From: JANYIP01 sp031394045
GTDB lineage: Bacteria > Actinomycetota > Actinomycetes > Prado026
Direction of reading: 5' to 3'
DNA length: 10,852 bases
NCBI GenBank assembly: GCA_031394045.1
Contig: JANMWN010000200.1
Location: 1 to 10,852 of the forward strand
In this document: piece after piece, positions 6,876-10,852 of the stretch
Numbering within the stretch: position 1 is the first letter of the stretch
Layout of the letters: every line of letters starts with the position of its first letter
Notes under the pieces: generated by a model
What the model was told of the DNA's origin: nothing
Database searches by the model: none
Seen by the model: the letters and a program-made list of their open reading frames with translations, nothing else
Position numbers and translations under genes: made by a program

Positions 6876-7721
6876 TCAGATCATCGTCTGCCCGCCGGTC
6901 GTGCTGATCGCCGTACCTGTGAGGTAGCTGCCGCGGTCGGAGGCAAGGAACGCCACCGTGTTGCCGACATCCTCGGGGGTCTGCAACCGGCCCAGCGCGA
7001 TCTGAGCAAGGGTCGAGGCCATGACCTCGTCCTCGGTGATCCCGTAGTAGCGCGCGTACATGGTCCAGACGCCGTCGTTCGACCGCGATAGCGGGGTCTC
7101 GACGGTGCCAGGGCAGACCGAGTTGACGGTGATGCCCTGAGCGCCGAGCTCCTTGGCGGCAACCTGGGTCAGGCCCACGATGGCGAACTTGGAGGCGCTG
7201 TACGCCGAGAGGAGCGGCCACGCCACCTTGCCGGCCTGGCTCGCGATGTTGATGATGCGGCCGCCACCGCCTTGCGCGATCATCTGCCGCGCGGCGGACT
7301 GCACGCCGAAGAAGGTTCCCTTGAGGTTGACGTCCAGCGTCAGCGAGAGCGCCCGCTCGGTGACGTGGATCATCTCCACGCTCTCCGTCGCCACTCCCGC
7401 GTTGTTGACGAAGATGTCGAGCCGGCCGAAGTGGGAGACGGCAGCGGCGACGAGCGCGTCGACGTCGGACGGCTGGGTCACGTCGCACGGCACGCCGATC
7501 GCGTCGACCCCGAGAGCCCGAAGCACCTCGACGGCGTCGCTCAGCTCGGCGGTGCCGGCGACGTTGTAGTCGGGGTCGGCGTCCAGCTGGTGGCCGATGT
7601 CGGAGACGACCACCTTCGCACCATCGAGACCGAGCACGCGACAGATGCCGCGGCCGATCCCGCCGTCGCGGGCCGAACCTGTGACGACGGCAACCCGGCC
7701 GTCGAGCGGCTTGCCTGACAT
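6876..7721 (-). CDS. SDR family NAD-dependent oxidoreductase with an extended insert after beta strand 2
   Basis: A 281-residue SDR, about 30 residues longer than the classical form. The cofactor motif is TGSARDGGIG (14-23), two residues longer than the usual TGxxxGIG. Asp41 at the end of beta strand 2 predicts NAD(H) rather than NADP(H). NNAG is at 106-109; Ser161, Tyr174 and Lys178 form the catalytic set (SAYSASK). The extra length lies at residues 42-70 (DIGHQLDADP to VEVLRALG), a position and pattern reminiscent of mycofactocin-coupled actinobacterial SDRs, whose insert helps hold NAD. The P-loop is more classical than in those enzymes, so the assignment is tentative. The ATG has AAAGGG 6 nt upstream. 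It is followed by the EthD-like gene and preceded by a hairpin that separates it from the binding-protein gene. It probably oxidises an alcohol intermediate of the local pathway. Confidence 0.92.
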   Translation of the reverse strand: MSGKPLDGRVAVVTGSARDGGIGRGICRVLGLDGAKVVVSDIGHQLDADPDYNVAGTAELSDAVEVLRALGVDAIGVPCDVTQPSDVDALVAAAVSHFGRLDIFVNNAGVATESVEMIHVTERALSLTLDVNLKGTFFGVQSAARQMIAQGGGGRIINIASQAGKVAWPLLSAYSASKFAIVGLTQVAAKELGAQGITVNSVCPGTVETPLSRSNDGVWTMYARYYGITEDEVMASTLAQIALGRLQTPEDVGNTVAFLASDRGSYLTGTAISTTGGQTMI

Positions 7722-7785
7722 GGAAGCCCTTTCGTCTCAGACACTCTTCGAAGCGGTGGGCCTAGCGGGCAAAGTCTGGAACGCG

Positions 7786-7823
7786 GTGCAGGGAGACGCG
7801 GCCGAGGCCTCGTCTCCCTGCAC
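7786..7823 (-). terminator. strong hairpin between the binding-protein gene and the SDR gene
   Basis: GTGCAGGGAGACG (7786-7798) pairs perfectly with CGTCTCCCTGCAC (7811-7823), a 13-bp stem; the 12-nt loop can itself form three more G-C pairs. It begins 22 nt after the stop of the binding-protein gene. The minus strand after the stem lacks a clear run of U, as is common for actinobacterial terminators. It could be a terminator or a transcript-stabilising stem that makes the binding-protein mRNA more abundant than downstream genes. Confidence 0.75.
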
Positions 7824-7845
7824 TCACATCAACCGATCGTCAGGA

Positions 7846-8928
7846 TCACCACTGCGGCGTGAAGGTGCCGACCGTGTCCTTCGTGATCATGCCGGTCGTG
7901 ATGGCGTCCGGGTTTCCGTCGCCACCGATGAACTTCGGCGGCTGCGTGCCCTTGAGCGCCGCGACCATGGTCGACACGCCCTCGTAGCCCAGGCTGTACG
8001 GGTACACCGGCAGGCTGCCGGCCTGCTGCCCGCTCTGGAGGAACTGGACGGACACCTTGCTGCCGCCACCGTTGTCGAAGACCTTGATCTTGCCGGCCAG
8101 GTTCTGGGCGCCTACGGCCTTGACGACGCCTGCAGTGACGTCAACGTACAGGCTGTAGATAACGGAGACGTTCGGGTTGCCCTGCAGCGAGTTCTGCACT
8201 GCAGCGAAGGAACCCGGGGTGGTGAAGTCCGTGAAGGTCTCGTTCGCGAGCTTCCAGTCGGCGTGCGTCTCCTGGAACTTCTTGAACGCGACCTCCCATG
8301 CGACGACGCTCGGGTGTCCCTTGATGCCCATGGCGAGCATGACGTTCTGCGGGCCCGTGAGCGTCTTGGCCGAGGCCTCCAGCAGGCTGGTGATGCCGTC
8401 GACGCCGTTCTGGCCGCCCATGTACCCGATAGTGCCGGGCGACCAGAGCGCCTCGCCGGTCATCGTCGCCTGGTCACAGAGCGGGTTGCCCACGACGTAG
8501 ACGAGGATCTGGTTCTTGACCGACCCGTCGGCGATGGTCTTGCACAGCTGCTGGTTGACCGACTGGATGATCAAGCCGCCGTACTTGCCGGTGGCGAAGA
8601 TTTGGTTGAAGTTCGACAGCTCCGCGGCGGGGTCGAGGTTGGAGTAGTAGACGTCGACAGTGACGCCAAGCTTCTTGCCTGCGTCGAGCGCGCCCTGTGC
8701 CTGCGCAGCGGTGTAGGAGAAGGTCTTGCCGGCCTGCACCATGTACGCGATGTGGTCGGTGCGCACCGGAGTGATCTTCCCGGTGCCTACGTCGATGCTC
8801 GCAGTGCTGCCCCCCGACGCTGCCGACGGGCTCCCCCCGCTGCTGGTGCTTCCGCAGGCGGCAAGTGTCGCCACCGCGACCGTGCCCGCGAGCACCGTCC
8901 ACCTCAGACGCTTCTTCTGCACGTTCAT
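7846..8928 (-). CDS. lipoprotein substrate-binding protein of a sugar-type ABC importer
   Basis: A 360-residue secreted lipoprotein. The N-terminus has positive residues (QKKRLRW), a hydrophobic core and the lipobox LAAC with Cys25, followed by a Ser/Gly-rich linker (26-44). The mature part looks like a type I periplasmic-binding fold (RbsB/XylF-like), starting at HIAYMVQAGKTFSY, with GGLIIQSVN, IGYMGGQNG and a C-terminal segment containing YPYSLGYEG. It would be anchored outside the membrane and deliver a ligand to an ABC permease. No permease or ATPase gene is adjacent. The catabolic setting suggests the ligand need not be a sugar. Cys129 and Cys151 could form a disulfide. The frame is open to 9090, but the ATG at 8928 is the start that begins the signal peptide and it has AAGGAG 4 nt upstream. 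Its leader carries copy C of the shared operator-like motif. Confidence 0.9.
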   Translation of the reverse strand: MNVQKKRLRWTVLAGTVAVATLAACGSTSSGGSPSAASGGSTASIDVGTGKITPVRTDHIAYMVQAGKTFSYTAAQAQGALDAGKKLGVTVDVYYSNLDPAAELSNFNQIFATGKYGGLIIQSVNQQLCKTIADGSVKNQILVYVVGNPLCDQATMTGEALWSPGTIGYMGGQNGVDGITSLLEASAKTLTGPQNVMLAMGIKGHPSVVAWEVAFKKFQETHADWKLANETFTDFTTPGSFAAVQNSLQGNPNVSVIYSLYVDVTAGVVKAVGAQNLAGKIKVFDNGGGSKVSVQFLQSGQQAGSLPVYPYSLGYEGVSTMVAALKGTQPPKFIGGDGNPDAITTGMITKDTVGTFTPQW

Positions 8929-8932
8929 AGGT

Positions 8933-8938
8933 CTCCTT
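8933..8938 (-). promoter_or_regulatory. ribosome binding site that sets the binding-protein start
   Basis: On the minus strand AAGGAG (8938-8933) precedes the ATG at 8928 by 4 nt. It fixes the start at the beginning of the lipoprotein signal peptide rather than at the upstream GTG/ATG codons that keep the frame open to 9090. Confidence 0.7.
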
Positions 8939-9041
8939 GACGGCTGACGACCGGAGCCCGGCCGTACCAGATGTGACGACGAGAACCCGACATGTTCGGG
9001 AACCCCGGGGCTGTTGAAGTTGACTGTTTCCGTGTCTCGTG

Positions 9042-9058
9042 CCAAACGATCGTTCGGT
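9042..9058. promoter_or_regulatory. operator-like motif, copy C, upstream of the binding-protein gene
   Basis: CCAAACGATCGTTCGGT fits CCAAmCnnTyGTTyGnT, as at 40-56 and 1482-1498. It contains the perfect 10-bp palindrome AACGATCGTT (9045-9054). The wider 9042-9061 stretch is an imperfect 20-bp palindrome with 8 of 10 pairs matching. Palindromes of this layout are typical TetR-family operators. It lies 113 bp upstream of the binding-protein ATG. Confidence 0.52.
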
Positions 9059-9096
9059 TGGATAGTGACACCAGTCGCAGCCCCGCGCAAGGATCC

Positions 9097-9158
9097 TCGT
9101 TAACGATCCGGCAACGAACGCGAAACGAAGTCAAGGCGCTCCAATGGTCACGAACGCG
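9097..9158. repeat. cluster of TCGTTAACGA and ACGAACGCG elements
   Basis: A perfect 10-bp palindrome TCGTTAACGA lies at 9097-9106. ACGAACGCG occurs twice in direct orientation, at 9114-9122 and 9150-9158, 36 bp apart. The hexamer CGAACG is also present, inverted, inside the operator-like site at 9051-9056. These may be extra half-sites for the same or another regulator, but such short words could arise by chance in this GC-rich DNA. Confidence 0.25.
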
Positions 9159-9160
9159 CG

Positions 9161-9218
9161 GCAAGCCCGTTGCCACGGAAAGGTATTCCGCCCTGACTCC
9201 ACAGGGCGGAGGGCTTGC
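9161..9218 (-). terminator. composite hairpin downstream of the LLM gene
   Basis: TCCGCCCTG (9187-9195) and CAGGGCGGA (9202-9210) form a perfect 9-bp stem with a 6-nt loop, beginning 15 nt after the minus-strand LLM stop (9226). Directly adjoining it, GGGCTTGC (9211-9218) can pair with GCAAGCCC (9161-9168) across an 18-nt bulge and extend or compete with the inner stem. The sequence that follows on the minus strand has only a weak T run (CCTTT). It is a likely terminator for the LLM operon. Confidence 0.6.
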
Positions 9219-9225
9219 GATCAGG

Positions 9226-10269
9226 TCAGCCGGAGACGGCTAGGGCCGGGTGGTCGGACAGTGCGAGGTTCGGGATCACCTTGGCCGAGAGGTACTCGAG
9301 CCGCTCGTTGACCTGGTCGATGGGCTCCCCTGGCATCAGCGTCACGAGGTTGATGTCGATGCACCCGGCCCCGATCATCTTGTTGAACTCGGCGAGGGCG
9401 GTGGGCGCGTCGGCCAGCATCACGAGCCCGTCGGCGAGCGCCGTCTTGGCGTCGGTGTACGGCTCGCGCAACGGCGGCGTGCGCCCGACATAGGCGTCGC
9501 GCATGATGTATTGGTTGAGCAGGTGCAGCCAGTGGTCGCCGGCGAGCGCGAAGGCGCGCTCGGGGTCCTCCGCGATGATGGCCCAGTAGGTGCAGTTGAA
9601 CTTCTGCTCCACCAGTGGCTTGCCGAGCGCACGGCAGGCCTCAAGGTAGACCTCGGCCGTCGAGATGTCGAAGGCGAGGAATCCGTCCGCGAGGCGGGCC
9701 GCCCGCTCGACCGCCTTCGGGGCGAAGGCGCCCAACCAGATCTCGGGCCCACCCGGACGGATCGGCTCCGGCGTCACCCGCAGCTCGGGCAGGTTGAACC
9801 GCTTGCCCTCGTACGAAAATGGCTCGCCCGAGAAGGCGTGCCGCAAGATCGCCAGGCCCTCCTCGGTGCGGCTCGGCCGCTCTTCGAGCCGGATGCCGAG
9901 GCCCTGGAACTCCTGCCAGTAGTAGCCCTGGCCCAGGCCGAGGCGCAAGCGCCCGCCGGAGAGCGCGTCGACCATCAACGACTCCTCCGCCAGCCGCACC
10001 GGGTGGTGCAGCGGCAGCTGGATGATGTTGGTGCCGAGGCTAACTCGCGTCGTGCGAGCCGCGATCGCGGCCAGCATCACCATCGGAGACGGGCAGTAGC
10101 CGTCGTCGTAGAAGTGGTGCTCGCTCACGTGGATGCCATCGATCGGCAGCTCGCGGTCGATCCACTCGATCTGCTCGAGGGTCTGCGCGTACCGGGTCGG
10201 CCAGGGAGTCTTCCACTCCTTGGGGTTGCCGAACGTGTAGTCCAGGCCGAACGTGACCGGATTGGGCAT
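9226..10269 (-). CDS. LLM class (luciferase-like) flavin-dependent oxidoreductase
   Basis: A complete 347-residue bacterial-luciferase-fold enzyme that uses reduced FMN, or F420 in some actinobacterial members, for oxygenation or hydride transfer. Recognisable elements are the N-terminal strand VTFGLDYTFG, GIHVSEHHF (45-53), the strand SLGTNIIQLPLHHPVRLAEE (77-96), SGGRLRLGLGQGY (104-116) with the Gly-rich phosphate region, RTEEGLAIL and the middle-domain IWLGAFAPKAVERAARLADGF. The EHHF element and the overall pattern are those of monooxygenase-type LLM enzymes such as alkanal, limonene or ketone oxygenases, but the substrate cannot be read. The ATG at 10269 is preceded by GAGGAG at a 6-nt distance. 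The gene follows the partial LLM gene by 73 bp and ends just before a hairpin. No flavin reductase gene is in view to supply reduced flavin. Confidence 0.93.
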   Translation of the reverse strand: MPNPVTFGLDYTFGNPKEWKTPWPTRYAQTLEQIEWIDRELPIDGIHVSEHHFYDDGYCPSPMVMLAAIAARTTRVSLGTNIIQLPLHHPVRLAEESLMVDALSGGRLRLGLGQGYYWQEFQGLGIRLEERPSRTEEGLAILRHAFSGEPFSYEGKRFNLPELRVTPEPIRPGGPEIWLGAFAPKAVERAARLADGFLAFDISTAEVYLEACRALGKPLVEQKFNCTYWAIIAEDPERAFALAGDHWLHLLNQYIMRDAYVGRTPPLREPYTDAKTALADGLVMLADAPTALAEFNKMIGAGCIDINLVTLMPGEPIDQVNERLEYLSAKVIPNLALSDHPALAVSG

Positions 10270-10300
10270 GGCAGGCTCCTCGGCTCGTCACTCTGGACTA

Positions 10301-10333
10301 GCTGGCCTCGCTGGCCTCGCTGGCTCGCGAGCC
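10301..10333. repeat. short tandem repeat plus palindrome between the two LLM genes
   Basis: The 9-bp unit GCTGGCCTC is repeated at 10301-10309 and 10310-10318, followed by a partial third copy GCTGGCTCG. The partial copy overlaps a perfect 12-bp palindrome GGCTCGCGAGCC (10322-10333) that lies 9 bp after the stop of the upstream LLM gene. It may be a weak attenuating or RNA-processing element in the operon, or only replication-slippage sequence. Confidence 0.35.
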
Positions 10334-10342
10334 TGGCCGCGG

Positions 10343-10852
10343 CTAGCTGGGCTTTGGTCCGGTGCGGTTGTCCCAGGCCGCCTGAGCGGCCGCCTGCGCC
10401 TTCTCGACCTGCTCGCTCCAGTCCTGCCGGAGGCGCTGCACGTGCTCGAAGTTCCCCAGCAGCCGTGACGTGCTGTCCTGGAAGTGCGGCGCGACGTCAC
10501 GCATGACGAGCTCGTGCGACCGCCTGGTCTGCTCGTTGTCGGCCATCTCGGTACCGAACCCCAGGAAGGCGCCGTATCCGCCGGTCTGCGCCTCGAAGCC
10601 GTGCAGGTGCTCGATGAGGCGTTCGGCCGAGCCGATCACCATCAGACCGCTCTTGTTGAGCTCGTCGATGCACAGGTCGATGTCCGTGATGTCGGTCAGA
10701 CCCTTCGCGAGCGGGGTCGTCGTGTTGAGGTACCGCAACAGGTGACCGAGCCCGTACTGCACGTCCTTGCGCGCCTGCTCCTCCGTCTCAGCGATGTGGT
10801 AGAAGCTCACCAGGCGCCAGTTCTCGCGAGACACCGTCTTGCCGTTGGCGGC
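10343..10852 (-). CDS. LLM class flavin-dependent oxidoreductase, C-terminal part (cut by window edge)
   Basis: The frame is open to the right edge, so only the last 169 residues are visible and the true start lies outside. The visible part begins AANGKTVSRENW, near the end of the barrel. It contains FYHIAETEEQARKDVQYGL (insertion region), the segment IGSAERLIEHL with the typical late-LLM GxPxxVAExL-like pattern, FGTEMADNEQTRRSHELV and APHF, and a charged tail of about 45 residues. This end resembles the limonene/alkane-type LLM monooxygenases and differs clearly from the C-terminus of the neighbouring complete LLM protein. The two are thus distinct paralogues rather than a recent duplication. 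The stop is TAG at 10345-10343, and the next gene starts 73 bp downstream, most likely in the same transcript. Confidence 0.85.
   Translation of the reverse strand, partial: AANGKTVSRENWRLVSFYHIAETEEQARKDVQYGLGHLLRYLNTTTPLAKGLTDITDIDLCIDELNKSGLMVIGSAERLIEHLHGFEAQTGGYGAFLGFGTEMADNEQTRRSHELVMRDVAPHFQDSTSRLLGNFEHVQRLRQDWSEQVEKAQAAAQAAWDNRTGPKPS

Larger units (their letters stand above)
8929..9225 (-). promoter_or_regulatory. 297-bp leader/promoter region of the binding-protein gene
   Basis: No credible gene lies here. Reading on the minus strand, it holds in order: a terminator-like hairpin behind the LLM gene (9187-9210, outer arms 9161-9168 and 9211-9218), repeated CGAACG/TCGTTAACGA elements (9097-9158), the operator-like motif (9042-9058), a short inverted repeat CCCGA-CATGT-TCGGG (8986-9000) and the ribosome binding site (8933-8938). 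I could not identify convincing -35/-10 boxes on the minus strand. The long distance from operator to ATG (113 bp) implies a 5' untranslated leader. Confidence 0.5.

Noticed and set aside
6814..7488. N-terminal extension of the EthD-like frame
   Set aside because: It overlaps the SDR gene out of frame and is composition noise; a good ribosome binding site marks GTG at 6813.
7597..8940. Long plus-strand open frame (447 codons) over the SDR and binding-protein genes
   Set aside because: It runs antisense to two clear genes and across the hairpin at 7786-7823, with no recognisable domain.
9020..9048. Plus-strand promoter-like TTGACT followed about 18 nt later by an AT-containing hexamer
   Set aside because: There is no plus-strand gene downstream of it before the antisense of the LLM gene, and the -10 match is poor.
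9250..10506. Plus-strand open frame (418 codons) opposite the LLM genes
   Set aside because: It is antisense to an intact LLM gene and has low-complexity Arg/Val/Glu-rich translation with no motif.
1..10852. tRNA, rRNA, CRISPR, insertion sequences, phage or defence genes
   Set aside because: I looked on both strands and saw no cloverleaf, regular spaced repeats, terminal inverted repeats with a transposase, or any such protein motif.

Overview
The window looks like chromosomal DNA of a high-GC Gram-positive actinomycete. Coding sequence is strongly G/C-biased at third positions. GTG starts are common (four genes here). The binding protein has an actinobacterial-style lipoprotein signal. Gene content (LLM flavin enzymes, SDRs, EthD, thiolase, acyl-CoA ligase) is typical of actinomycete catabolic islands. 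I cannot name the genus. There are no rRNA or tRNA genes, CRISPR arrays, transposases or attachment sites.

Layout. (1) Positions 1-166 are a regulatory leader with a TetR-operator-like inverted repeat. It precedes a plus-strand KduD-like SDR (167-931). (2) A minus-strand VOC/glyoxalase-fold gene (944-1402) converges on that SDR. It is divergent from a plus-strand operon, and the divergent promoter region carries a second copy of the operator-like motif. (3) The operon is thiolase (1530-2723), cupin dioxygenase-like protein (2781-3272), acyl-CoA synthetase (3281-4834) and class III aminotransferase (4852-6111). (4) It converges on a minus-strand pair: an SDR (6876-7721) followed by a two-part EthD-like protein (6136-6813). 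(5) Upstream of these on the minus strand, behind a strong hairpin (7786-7823), is a lipoprotein substrate-binding protein of the sugar ABC type (7846-8928). A 297-bp leader in front of it holds the third copy of the motif. (6) At the right end are two minus-strand LLM-type flavin oxidoreductases: a complete one (9226-10269) and the C-terminal part of another that runs off the window (10343-10852).

How the genes may work together (inference). The set reads as an uptake and degradation module for an unidentified oxygenated organic compound. The lipoprotein would bind the substrate outside the cell. SDRs would oxidise alcohols to ketones. LLM monooxygenases would insert oxygen. The cupin could cleave a C-C bond next to a carbonyl, as 2,4'-dihydroxyacetophenone dioxygenase or acetylacetone dioxygenase do. 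The acyl-CoA synthetase would activate the resulting acid, and the thiolase would release acetyl-CoA. The aminotransferase suggests a nitrogen-bearing substrate or side branch. No pathway of exactly this composition is known to me.

The most useful new observation is a shared 17-bp element, CCAAmCnnTyGTTyGnT. It occurs in front of the first SDR, in the thiolase/VOC divergent promoter and in front of the binding-protein gene. It would tie three transcription units into one regulon whose regulator lies outside the window.
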